Positions 43,245 through 51,871 of a stretch of 64,000 nt of DNA are shown one piece after another. The stretch comes from Benzoatithermus sp963720725. Its GTDB lineage: Bacteria; Pseudomonadota; Alphaproteobacteria; Geminicoccales; Geminicoccaceae. The position numbers were made by a program, and so were the translations under genes. The first letter of the stretch is position 1. Each line of letters opens with the position of its first letter. The stretch covers positions 992,001 through 1,056,000 of the forward strand of contig CAVRGN010000003.1 in the NCBI GenBank assembly GCA_963720725.1, given 5' to 3'. The notes below the pieces were generated by a model that made no database searches, had not been told where the DNA came from, and saw nothing but the letters and a program-made list of their open reading frames with translations.

Positions 43245-44873
43245 ATGAGACAATTGGCTATCGCCGCCGTCGCGCTGGCGGCCGCTACATTTGCCGCCCC
43301 GGCTCCCAGCACGGCGCAGGACGCACAAAAGCCCAACATCCTGGTGATCTGGGGCGACGATATCGGCACCTGGAACGTGGGTGCCTACACTCACGGCATG
43401 ATGGGCAGGACGCCCAACATCGACAGCATCGCCAAGCAGGGGATCCTGTTCACGGATCACTATGGCCAGCCGAGCTGCACCGCCGGACGTGCCGCCTTCA
43501 TCACCGGCCAGATGCCGGTACGCACGGGCATGACCACCATTGGCATCCCGGGCTCGACTCGCGGCATCCAGAAGGAGGACCCGACGCTGGCGGAGGTGCT
43601 CAGGTCCGCCGGCTACAACACGGCCCAGTTCGGCAAGAACCATCTGGGCGACCGCAACGAGTTTCTGCCGACGGTGCACGGGTTCGACGAGTGGTTCGGC
43701 AATCTCTACCACCTCAACGCCGAGGAGGAGCCGGAGCAGCTCGACTATCCTGGCCAGAAGAACCCCGACTACACCAAGGCCGTCGGCCCGCGCGGCGTGC
43801 TGCATGCCTGGGCCACGGAATTGGACGACCCGACGGTCGATCCGAAGTTTGGACGGGTCGGCAAGCAGAAGATCGAGAACACGGGCATGCTGACCCGCCA
43901 GCGCATGGAAACCTTCGACGGCGAGGTCCTCGACAAGACACTCGACTACCTCGACCGCAAGGGCAAGGACGGCAAGCCGTTCTTCATCTGGTTCAACACC
44001 ACGGCCACGCACATCTGGTCTCACCCGCAGCAGAAGTATGTCCAGATGGCCGTCGACGAAGGTCGCGCCGAGGAAGATGTCTATCGTGCCAAAATGATCG
44101 AGCACGACGAGCAGGTCGGCAAGCTGCTGCAGAAGCTCAAGGATCTCGGCGTCGCCGACAACACAATCGTCGTCTACTCCACCGACAACGGCAACGAGCT
44201 GATGATGTGGCCCGATGGCGGCTACGCGCCCTATCGCGGCGAGAAGGGCACGACCTGGGAAGGTGGCGTCCGCGTGCCGCTGCTGATCAGCTGGCCCGGC
44301 CATATTCCGGCAGGCCGCGAAGCCAATGGCGTCCAGTCGCACGAAGATCTCTATGTGACGCTGGCTGCCGCCGCCGGGCTGCCCGACCTCAAGGAACAGA
44401 TGCTGGCCGGTGACAAGATGGGCGACATGACCTACAAGGTCCATCTCGACGGGTACAACAATCTCGACTACTGGACCGGCAAGACCGAAAAATCGGCTCG
44501 TCGCGAGTATTTCTACTACGACGAGACCGACCTGATGGCCATCCGCGTCGACGGCTGGAAGATGCATATCGGCGTGAAGCCGGACGGCAGCTGGTGGGAC
44601 GAGAAGTATTACCCGAGCGTTCCCTATCTCTTCAATCTGCTGATGGACCCCATGGAAAAGATGGATCCGCAGTCGCATGAGTGGGGTTATGCCGGCCGCA
44701 AGTTCTTTGCGCAGAAGATGTGGGCGCCGACCGCGGCCGGCCCATTCCTCCAGGCCCATCTGAAGAGCCTGCAGGACTTCCCGCCGCGTCAGGGTGCGGA
44801 CACCCTCAGTCTGAAGAAAGCGATCGACGAAACCATGCAGAAGATGGCCAATCCGGGCGCGTCGTCGAACTAG
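43245..44873 (+). CDS. Exported arylsulfatase, first
   Basis: A 542-residue sulfatase of the alkaline-phosphatase superfamily. It has a signal peptide (AIAAVALAAATFAAPAPSTAQ), then ILVIWGDDIGTWNVGAY with metal-binding Asp residues, and the active-site motif PSCTAGRAAFITGQ, whose Cys (about residue 83) must be converted to formylglycine. Further ligands are in FGKNHLGD and VYSTDNGNE. The expected reaction is hydrolysis of sulfate esters in the periplasm. No formylglycine-generating enzyme is in the window. A strong terminator follows. It is 28% or so longer than small sulfatases because of a C-terminal domain with GYAGRKFFAQKMW. Confidence 0.9.
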   Translation: MRQLAIAAVALAAATFAAPAPSTAQDAQKPNILVIWGDDIGTWNVGAYTHGMMGRTPNIDSIAKQGILFTDHYGQPSCTAGRAAFITGQMPVRTGMTTIGIPGSTRGIQKEDPTLAEVLRSAGYNTAQFGKNHLGDRNEFLPTVHGFDEWFGNLYHLNAEEEPEQLDYPGQKNPDYTKAVGPRGVLHAWATELDDPTVDPKFGRVGKQKIENTGMLTRQRMETFDGEVLDKTLDYLDRKGKDGKPFFIWFNTTATHIWSHPQQKYVQMAVDEGRAEEDVYRAKMIEHDEQVGKLLQKLKDLGVADNTIVVYSTDNGNELMMWPDGGYAPYRGEKGTTWEGGVRVPLLISWPGHIPAGREANGVQSHEDLYVTLAAAAGLPDLKEQMLAGDKMGDMTYKVHLDGYNNLDYWTGKTEKSARREYFYYDETDLMAIRVDGWKMHIGVKPDGSWWDEKYYPSVPYLFNLLMDPMEKMDPQSHEWGYAGRKFFAQKMWAPTAAGPFLQAHLKSLQDFPPRQGADTLSLKKAIDETMQKMANPGASSN

Positions 44874-44920
44874 CGAGCGGCCTGTCCGACCGCGTGCCTG
44901 AAGTTTTTGCGTCCGGTCTC

Positions 44921-44956
44921 GGGGCGGCCCCCTCAGGGGGACGCCCCGCTTCTTTT
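44921..44956 (+). terminator. Rho-independent terminator after the first sulfatase
   Basis: A nested hairpin: GGGGCG pairs with CGCCCC, and inside it CCCCC pairs with GGGGG around a TCA loop. CTTCTTTT follows directly. It lies about 50 bp after the sulfatase stop and just before the HAD gene, so the two genes are separate or only partly cotranscribed. Confidence 0.8.
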
Positions 44957-44967
44957 AGGGTTCGAGC

Positions 44968-45954
44968 ATGACCACCTACCGCCACACCCTGGCCAGCCTG
45001 TGCTTGATCGCGGGACTCGGGACGCAAGCCCTGGCGACCGATCTACCGTCGTGGAACGATGGTCCCGCCAGGTCCGCGATCCTCGATTTCGTCGCCGCCG
45101 TCACCGCGGAAGGCAGTGCTGACTTCGTGCCGGAGCCGGAGCGGATCGCGACCTTCGACAATGACGGCACGCTCTGGGTCGAGCAGCCGATGTACGTCCA
45201 GGGCGTGTTCGCCTTCGACCGCCTCAAGGCGCTCGCCCCGCAGCACCCCGAATGGCAGGCCGAGCAGCCGTTCAAGGCGGCGCTCGAAGGTGATCGGGCG
45301 ACCCTGGCGGACGCCGGTGAGCGGGGCCTGTTGGCCCTGGTCATGGCCACCCATGCCGGGATGACGACGGACCAGTTCGCCGCCGAGGTCACCGATTGGC
45401 TCGCCACGGCAGAGCATCCGCGCTTCCAGCGTCCCTACACCCGCCTCGTCTACCAGCCGATGGTCGAGCTACTCGACTATCTGCGGGCGAACGGCTTCAA
45501 GACCTTCATCGTCTCCGGCGGGGGGGTCGACTTCATGCGCCCCTGGGCCGATGGCGCCTACGGCATCCCGCCAGAGCAGGTGGTGGGCTCGTCGATCAAG
45601 AGCGGCTTTGAGATCGAGGACGGCAAGCCGGCGCTCAAGAAGCTTCCCGAGCTCGAGTTCGTCGACGACGGGCCGGGCAAGCCCGAAGGCATCCACCGCT
45701 TCATCGGCCGCCGCCCGATCGCTGCCTTCGGCAATTCGGACGGCGACTTGCAGATGCTGCAATGGACCACGATAGGGGTGCCGGGCCGCCGCTTCGGGCT
45801 GATCGTGCATCACGACGACGCCGAGCGGGAATATGCCTACGATCGCGACAGCCATGTCGGCCGGCTGGACAAGGCGCTGGATGCAGCGCCGGCGGCCGGC
45901 TGGACCGTGGTGTCGATGAAGAACGACTGGCAGCAGATCTTTCCCGAACCATGA
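44968..45954 (+). CDS. Exported HAD-superfamily phosphatase
   Basis: A 328-residue protein with a signal peptide (LASLCLIAGLGTQALA). HAD motif I is TFDNDGTLW near residue 65 with nucleophile Asp, motif II Ser/Thr is in FIVSGGGVDFMRP, motif III Lys is probably in the KPEGIHRFIG region, and motif IV is IAAFGNSDGDLQML. Exported HAD phosphatases are known as periplasmic acid phosphatases. Its place between two sulfatase genes suggests joint release of sulfate and phosphate from organic compounds, but no shared promoter is visible because a terminator precedes it. Confidence 0.85.
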   Translation: MTTYRHTLASLCLIAGLGTQALATDLPSWNDGPARSAILDFVAAVTAEGSADFVPEPERIATFDNDGTLWVEQPMYVQGVFAFDRLKALAPQHPEWQAEQPFKAALEGDRATLADAGERGLLALVMATHAGMTTDQFAAEVTDWLATAEHPRFQRPYTRLVYQPMVELLDYLRANGFKTFIVSGGGVDFMRPWADGAYGIPPEQVVGSSIKSGFEIEDGKPALKKLPELEFVDDGPGKPEGIHRFIGRRPIAAFGNSDGDLQMLQWTTIGVPGRRFGLIVHHDDAEREYAYDRDSHVGRLDKALDAAPAAGWTVVSMKNDWQQIFPEP

Positions 45955-45990
45955 GCCGTCGGCCGGCCAACCTATTCACCCGATGCGGGC

Positions 45991-46728
45991 TCAGCGCGAG
46001 CCGGCGCGGGGGATCCGCTCGAGCGAGCCGTCATCTTCGGCGAGCACGCTCAATGCGCCGAGGTTCACGACCGTGATCGAGCCTATGCCCAGCTCGACCA
46101 GTCCCTCCCGGGCGAGGCGCGTCAAGACGCCATTCACGGTCTGGCGCGACAGCGAAACCATCTCCGCGAGTTCGCTTTGCTTCAGGCTGAATCGTGGCGG
46201 CGTGGTGCCGAGGCCGGTACGGTCCACCGCTGCCAGGATCAGCAGCTTGGTTGCGATCCTTGCTGTCACATCCGTGTGCCCATGCTGCTCGAGCTGCTTC
46301 AGCAATAGTGCGTAGTGCTCGAGCGCCGAGCGTGCCAGCGGCGCGTAGTGCTCCGGTTCGGCGGACAGCAGGCGCTGCAGCGGGCCGGCAGGGAACACCA
46401 GGATCGTCGCTGGCTCGCGCGCGGTGGCCGCGACCTGTGTCGGGCAGTCGAGCAGAACGGCGAGTTCGCCGAACCAGCAGCCAGCCTGGCCGACATGGAC
46501 CAGGGTCTCGCGCCCCGACAGGCTGGTGCGCGTCAGCCTGACCGTGCCGTCAAGCACAATCGCCAATCCGAACGGCGGATCGTCCTGCAGGTAAATGGAC
46601 TCGCCCGGCGCGTACGCACGAACGACAGCCATGCCGACCAGCCGCTCGCGCAGCGGCTCGGCCAAGCTACCCATCCAGCGGCTTGCAGCCATGAAGTGAC
46701 GAATTCGGTCGGCGGTCCACGTTTCCAT
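45991..46728 (-). CDS. Crp/Fnr-family transcriptional regulator
   Basis: A 245-residue regulator with a cyclic-nucleotide-type sensor domain (about residues 20-140; APGESIYLQDDPPFGLAIVLDG, GCWFGELAVLLD) and a winged helix-turn-helix (LKQSELAEMVSLSRQTVNGVL, about 185-205). There are no Fnr-type N-terminal cysteines. The start is ATG 46728 (METWTADR); the frame allows GTG 46734. It is divergent from the second sulfatase across 150 bp and converges on the HAD gene, so control of the sulfatase is plausible. Two class III cyclase/TolB-type proteins elsewhere in the window could supply a cyclic nucleotide, which is speculative. Confidence 0.9.
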   Translation of the reverse strand: METWTADRIRHFMAASRWMGSLAEPLRERLVGMAVVRAYAPGESIYLQDDPPFGLAIVLDGTVRLTRTSLSGRETLVHVGQAGCWFGELAVLLDCPTQVAATAREPATILVFPAGPLQRLLSAEPEHYAPLARSALEHYALLLKQLEQHGHTDVTARIATKLLILAAVDRTGLGTTPPRFSLKQSELAEMVSLSRQTVNGVLTRLAREGLVELGIGSITVVNLGALSVLAEDDGSLERIPRAGSR

Positions 46729-46878
46729 CTGCACGCGTCACTCCTGCCCGCCCGTGTCGTCCAGCGGACACGAGGGAGGATGGATCGCTGGTAGGGATCG
46801 GGCAATCCTGGTGGGTTCAGCTCGTTCGACGGCGGTCGATCGAGCCACTATCCGCCGGTCGTGTACGGGAGGTCATCG

Positions 46879-48529
46879 ATGAAGATGTTCTTAGGTCGGC
46901 TCATGGCGGCCGTGATCCCGATGGGGCTCGCGGCGATCCTGGTGGCGGCACCTGCATTCGCCCAGGACAAGAAGCCCAACATCATCCTGATCATGGGCGA
47001 CGATCACGGCTGGGGCGACATCGGCGTCTATGGCGGCGGCGAGGGGCGCGGCATGCCGTCGCCCAATCTCGACCGGCTGGCGAACGAGGGCATGCAGTTC
47101 TGGTCGTTCTACGCCCAACCGAGCTGCACGCCGGGCCGGGCCGCGGTGCAGACGGGTCGGATCCCCAACCGCAGCGGCATGACCACGGTGGCCTTCCAGG
47201 GCCAGGGCGGCGGCCTGCCGGCGGCGGAATGGACGCTGGCCTCGGTGCTCAAGACCGGGGGCTACAAGACCTTCTTCACCGGCAAGTGGCATCTGGGCGA
47301 GGCCGACTACGCGCTGCCCAATGCCCAGGGCTACGACGAGATGAAGTATGTCGGGCTCTATCATCTCAACGCCTACACCTACGCCGATCCGACCTGGTTC
47401 CCGGACATGGACCCCGCGCTTGCGCGAGATGTTCGCGAAAGTGACCAGGGGTGCGCTGTCGGGCAAGGCGGGCGAGCCGGCGAAGGAGGACTTCAAGATC
47501 AACGGCCAGTACGTCGACACGCCCGAAAAGGGCGTGGTCGGCATCCCGTTCTTCGACAAGTACGTCGAGCAGGCGGCGCTGGATTATCTCGACCAGAATG
47601 CACAGGCGGCCGAGCCGTTCTTCATGAGCGTCAACTTCATGAAGCTGCACCAGCCGAGCATGCCGGCGCCGGAGTTCATCCACAAGTCGATGTCCAAGAC
47701 CAAGTATGCCGATTCCGCGGTCGAGCTCGACGCCCGCGTCGGCCACATCATGGACAAGGTCCGCGCCCTCGGCCTGGACGAGAACACGCTGGTCTTCTAC
47801 ACGACCGACAACGGCGCCTGGCAGGACGTCTATCCCGACGCGGGCTACACTCCGTTCCGCGGCACCAAGGGTACCGTGCGCGAGGGCGGCAACCTGGTGC
47901 CGGCGATCGCCTGGATGCCGGGTAGGATCGAGGCGGGGACCAAGAACCACGACATCCTGGGCGGCCTCGACCTGATGGCGACGTTCGCGTCGATCACCGG
48001 CGTCAAGCTGCCGGACAAGGACCGCGAGGGCCAGCCGATCGTCTTCGACAGCTACGACATGTCGCCGGTCCTGTTTGGCACCGGCAAGTCGGAGCGCAAG
48101 TCCTGGTTCTACTTCACCGAGGACGAGCTGACCCCGGGTGCGGTGCGGGTCGGCCACTACAAGGCGGTGTTCAACCTGCGCGGCGACGACGGCCAGGCCA
48201 CGGGCGGCCTCGCGGTCGACAGCAATCTCGGCTGGAAAGGACCCAGCAAGTACGTCGCGACCGTGCCGCAGGTGTTCGACCTGTGGCAGGACCCGCAGGA
48301 GCGCTACGACATCTTCATGAACAACTACACCGAGCACACCTGGACGCTGGTCACCTTCAACGCGGCCGTCCAGGAGCTGATGCAGACCTACAAGGCCCAT
48401 CCGCCGCGTAAGGCGCAGGGCGAAGGCTACAGCGGCCCGATCACGCTGACGCAGTTCGAGCGCTTCCGGTTCGTCCGCGACGCGCTGGGCGAGGAGGGCT
48501 TCACCCTGCCGCTGCCGAGCGGCAACTGA
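46879..48529 (+). CDS. Exported arylsulfatase, second, one frameshift
   Basis: About 549 residues after correction. Signal peptide (LMAAVIPMGLAAILVAAPAFA), metal ligands in IILIMGDDHGWGDIGVYGGG, and the formylglycine motif PSCTPGRAAVQTGR (Cys near residue 80). GKWHLGEADYALP and FYTTDNGAWQDVYPD are further active-site segments. The frame breaks near residue 180: one extra T at 47419/47420 turns DPALREMFAKVTRG into DPALARDV. Removing it restores the frame through LPLPSGN. It shares the fold but only moderate similarity with the first sulfatase, so the two likely act on different sulfate esters. Confidence 0.87.
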
Positions 48530-48542
48530 GACACCGATTGCC

Positions 48543-49799
48543 ATGGCAGGCGGGCGCGACACGCCGTCGGGACCGGGCGTGCGCCTCGCCGCTGCAGTTC
48601 CGGTTCGCAAAGTGATCCCATCCGCAGCGGACGCCGTCGCATCCGATTTCCTGATCGCGCACGGCGGTCCGTTCTACGAGCTGCAGCGCCGGCTTGGCCT
48701 GTTGCACGAGCACGCGCTCAATGCCGGCCGCCGCGCCCTGATCGCCGTGGCGCTCGCATGGGGAGTCCCGCTCCTGCTGGCGATCCTGGCCGGTCACGCC
48801 TGGGGACCGGTGGCGGCGCAGCGGCCGTACCTGCTCGACCTCGGGGTCTGGGCGCGGTTCGTCGTAGCCGTGGGTGTCCTGATACTGAGCGAACGGCTGG
48901 TCGAGCAGCGGCTGCGCGCTGTCCAGGCGCAGTTCCTGCGCGCGCCGCTCTTGGCGCCCGAGTTGCGGGCCGATGCCGCCGGCGCGGTGCTGCGGGCGTT
49001 GCGGCGCCGCGATTCCCGGATCGCCGAGCTCGTGATCCTGGTGCTGGCCTTCCTGCTTCCGCTCGCTGGGGCCGAACTCAAGCTCGCCGCCGACCCGTCC
49101 TTGTGGCTGGCCCAGGCGGACGTCGACGGGGTGCGCCACCTCACGGCGGCGGGCTGGTGGTGCATGCTGGTGAGCGGGCCGCTGTTCTGGTTCCTGCTCC
49201 TGCGCTGGCTGTGGCGGCACCTGGTCTGGGGGCTGCTCCTGCGCGACGTCTCACGGCTGAAGCTGCGCCTTGTCGCCACCCACCCCGACGGCTATGGCGG
49301 CCTCGCCTTCATCGGCGAGTATCCCAATGCCTTCGCCGCCTTCGTCTTCGCCATGACCTGCGTGGTCGCGGCCGAGACCTTGCAGGCCATGCTGCATGGC
49401 AAGCTCGCCACCTCCGCCTTCTCCACGGCCATGGGAGTCTGGGTCGTTTTCGTCGTCCTCCTGTTCGCCTTTCCGCTCGGCGCGTTCTCCAGCCCGCTCA
49501 AGCGGCTGAAGCAGCAGACGCTGCTCGCCATGAGCGCCGCCGCCACGCGCCAGGAACGGGAAGGCGAGCGCAAGCTGCTCGGTACCAACATCGCAGCGTC
49601 GAGCGAGGACGAGGAAGCGCCGCTCGGCGGCGATCCGAGCAAGACCTACGCCCAGGTGCGCAAGCTCGGCACCCTCCCGGTGACCAAGGCCGCGCTCCTG
49701 CCCTTGGGCATCGCCGCCGTGCTGCCGTTGCTCGCGGTCGGTGCCACCCAGCTGCCGTTCAAGGAACTGCTCAAGTCGGCGAAGCTGTTGCTGCTCTAG
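48543..49799 (+). CDS. Multi-pass membrane protein of unknown function
   Basis: A 418-residue protein without a family I recognise. About seven hydrophobic segments are visible, among them LIAVALAWGVPLLLAILAG, FVVAVGVLILSERLV, LVILVLAFLLPLAGAEL, CMLVSGPLFWFLLLRWLW, FVFAMTCVVAAETL and WVVFVVLLFAFPLGAF. Between the fourth and fifth segments is a conserved-looking THPDGYGGLAFIGEYP. A charged cytoplasmic loop (QEREGERKLLGTNIAAS...) precedes the last segment. It starts 13 bp after the second sulfatase, so it is likely cotranscribed with it. A transport or envelope role is possible; no motif proves it. Confidence 0.8.
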   Translation: MAGGRDTPSGPGVRLAAAVPVRKVIPSAADAVASDFLIAHGGPFYELQRRLGLLHEHALNAGRRALIAVALAWGVPLLLAILAGHAWGPVAAQRPYLLDLGVWARFVVAVGVLILSERLVEQRLRAVQAQFLRAPLLAPELRADAAGAVLRALRRRDSRIAELVILVLAFLLPLAGAELKLAADPSLWLAQADVDGVRHLTAAGWWCMLVSGPLFWFLLLRWLWRHLVWGLLLRDVSRLKLRLVATHPDGYGGLAFIGEYPNAFAAFVFAMTCVVAAETLQAMLHGKLATSAFSTAMGVWVVFVVLLFAFPLGAFSSPLKRLKQQTLLAMSAAATRQEREGERKLLGTNIAASSEDEEAPLGGDPSKTYAQVRKLGTLPVTKAALLPLGIAAVLPLLAVGATQLPFKELLKSAKLLLL

Positions 49800-49809
49800 T
49801 CGCCCTGTG

Positions 49810-49838
49810 CGGGCATTCGGTTCCAGCTCCGATGCCCG
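49810..49838 (+). terminator. Possible stem-loop before the SYLF gene
   Basis: CGGGCA ... TGCCCG with an inner TCGG/CCGA pairing forms a stem-loop about 10 bp after the membrane-protein stop. No T run follows and a Shine-Dalgarno starts right after, so it may be a weak terminator or a 5' leader hairpin of the next gene. Confidence 0.35.
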
Positions 49839-49854
49839 ATAAGGAGATGATGCC

Positions 49855-50424
49855 ATGTGCATGAAGGCGCGCCACGCCCAGCTCGCGATCATGATCGCGG
49901 TGCTGGCCGCGTGGCTCATGGTCCCGGCGCAGCGCGCCGCCGCCGCGTCGGCGGCCGAGATCGACCGGAAAGTGGAGCTGGCGCTGCAGGCCCTCTACGC
50001 GAGGGACAAGGTCGCCAAGAGTCTGGGCGAGACGGCCACGGCCGTGCTGGTCTTCCCCGACATCGTCAAGGGCGGCCTGCTGATCGGCGGCCAGTTCGGC
50101 AACGGCGCCTTGGTGAGGGATGGCAAGATCGTCGGCTACTACCGCAGCGTGGCCGTGTCCTACGGCCTGCAGGCGGGCGCGCAGTCCTTCGGCTACGCCC
50201 TGTTCTTCATGAACGACCAAGCACTCGGCTACCTGGACAGCAGCGGCGGCTGGGAGGTAGGTGTCGGGCCGACTCTCACCGTGCTGGACAAGGGAGCCGC
50301 GGCTTCCTTCAGCACGACGACCACCAAGGACGACATCTACGCCCTGTTCTTCGATCAGAAGGGCCTGATGGCGGGCATCGGCATCCAGGGCTCGAAGATC
50401 AGCAAGATCGAACCCACGCCATGA
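49855..50424 (+). CDS. SYLF/YSC84-domain lipid-binding protein, exported
   Basis: A 189-residue protein with a signal peptide (LAIMIAVLAAWLMVPAQRAAA). The rest is one SYLF (YSC84) domain: AVLVFPDIVKGGLLIGGQFGNG, a RSVAVSYGLQAGAQSFGYAL segment and FFDQKGLMAGIGIQGSKISKI. In this family the domain binds lipids or metal ions; in proteobacteria it is usually periplasmic. A strong Shine-Dalgarno (AAGGAG) precedes ATG 49855. It precedes the lipoprotein hydrolase by about 110 bp and belongs to a run of exported proteins. Confidence 0.9.
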   Translation: MCMKARHAQLAIMIAVLAAWLMVPAQRAAAASAAEIDRKVELALQALYARDKVAKSLGETATAVLVFPDIVKGGLLIGGQFGNGALVRDGKIVGYYRSVAVSYGLQAGAQSFGYALFFMNDQALGYLDSSGGWEVGVGPTLTVLDKGAAASFSTTTTKDDIYALFFDQKGLMAGIGIQGSKISKIEPTP

Positions 50425-50533
50425 GGCTGCTTGTCCGAGTTGGAAGCCGCGTGCAGCATGAGGACACAAGGGTGCGCCCGGAGCCAGCGCGTTGCCGGCT
50501 GCGGCAGAGTGCAGACAAGTTGTGCGAGGAACG

Positions 50534-51847
50534 ATGAGGCGATCGGTCGGCAAGCCACGCAACGCGATGTTGCTGCTGTCGCTCCTGCTGCTGGCCGGGT
50601 GCGAAAGCTTCGGTCGCGGCGTGACCCAGGCTGTGCTCCAAGGTTCGGGCGAGACAACCGAGGACACGCGCACCTGCGAAGTCGAGGGTCGGCCGTTCAC
50701 GGGGATCGAGCCTTATCTCGCAGCGCAGGACAAGCTGCCGCCGTTTGCCGACGGTGTTGGCGATCGGCCAGAGGTCAAGGTCCTCTACGTGCACGGGATC
50801 GGCACCCATGTTCCCGGGGACGGCACGACCCTCCGCCAGAACCTGGCCAAGTCGCTGGGGCTCGACATCCGCGCCCCGCGCCCCAAGCGGATCGTGATCG
50901 CCAGCCCGAGCTTCCCGAACCAGACCCTGGGCGAGATCAACGTCACGCGGCTGACCGACGAGAATCGTCGACGCGATCTCTTGTTCTACGAGCTGACCTG
51001 GTCGCCGATCACCCAGCCGGACAAGGACCTGATCGCGTTCGACAAGGAGCAGGACTACGTCCTGCGCCGGGCCGCGGTGAATCAGGCGATGCGCAGCTTC
51101 GTCAACGACGTCGCCCCCGATCCCCTGGCCTATGCCGGTGAGAAGCGCGAGCCGATCCTGGTTTCGGTCACCCAGTCGATCTGCTGGATGGTCTCGCGCA
51201 GCTGGAGCGAGCTGCCCGAGCTCACCGAGGGGACCTATTGCGGGTCCAGCCTGCCGGGAGTCGGCAGCCGCGTGCAACTAGACGACTTCGTTCTGATCAC
51301 CCACAGCCTGGGTAGCCGGGCGACCCTGGACGCGATGCAACGCCTGACCAATCTGCCGGTGTCCGCCGATTCACACCTCAAGCTAATCGCCGATGCGTTC
51401 GCCAACCTCGACATCCAGGTGTTCATGCTCTCCAACCAGCTGCCCCTGCTCGAGGCGGGGCGCGAGGGTCAGCAGGTGACCGGTCAGATCGGCGCCTATT
51501 GCGGGCCTGGTGCCACCAAACCCGGCCACTTCTTCGGCAAGACCGAGATCATCGCCTTCTCCGACCCGAACGACCTGATGAGCTACCCGGTGCCGGACAA
51601 GTTCGCGGACAGGTACATCGAATTGCGTCTGTGCCCGAGCGTGACCAACGTCACCATCAACGTGGTTCCGGTGAACTCGCTCCTCGGTCTGGGCGACGTC
51701 GCCAATCCACTTGGGGCGCATCTCGGCTACGCCGGCGACGAACGGGTGGGCGCCATGCTCGCCCGTGGCGCCGGCAATCCGAACGTGGCGCCTCTCGTCG
51801 CCGAGCGCTGCACGTGGCGCGAGACCGACGAGAGCTTGATGAAATAG
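50534..51847 (+). CDS. Lipoprotein with alpha/beta hydrolase-like fold
   Basis: A 437-residue protein starting with a lipoprotein signal (MLLLSLLLLAGCES, lipobox Cys near residue 26). VLYVHGIGTHVPGDG near 85 resembles an oxyanion loop and DDFVLITHSLGSRATLDAM near 250 a nucleophile elbow (HSLGS), so it is probably a serine hydrolase. The C-terminal part has IIAFSDPNDLMSYPVPDKF, a segment that may carry the acidic residue. I place the start at ATG 50534 rather than 50492. Total length is well above a simple hydrolase. Substrate unknown; the DUF3300 gene follows after 24 bp. Confidence 0.78.
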   Translation: MRRSVGKPRNAMLLLSLLLLAGCESFGRGVTQAVLQGSGETTEDTRTCEVEGRPFTGIEPYLAAQDKLPPFADGVGDRPEVKVLYVHGIGTHVPGDGTTLRQNLAKSLGLDIRAPRPKRIVIASPSFPNQTLGEINVTRLTDENRRRDLLFYELTWSPITQPDKDLIAFDKEQDYVLRRAAVNQAMRSFVNDVAPDPLAYAGEKREPILVSVTQSICWMVSRSWSELPELTEGTYCGSSLPGVGSRVQLDDFVLITHSLGSRATLDAMQRLTNLPVSADSHLKLIADAFANLDIQVFMLSNQLPLLEAGREGQQVTGQIGAYCGPGATKPGHFFGKTEIIAFSDPNDLMSYPVPDKFADRYIELRLCPSVTNVTINVVPVNSLLGLGDVANPLGAHLGYAGDERVGAMLARGAGNPNVAPLVAERCTWRETDESLMK

Positions 51848-51871
51848 AATCGTCCTATAGGGAGGGCCGAG

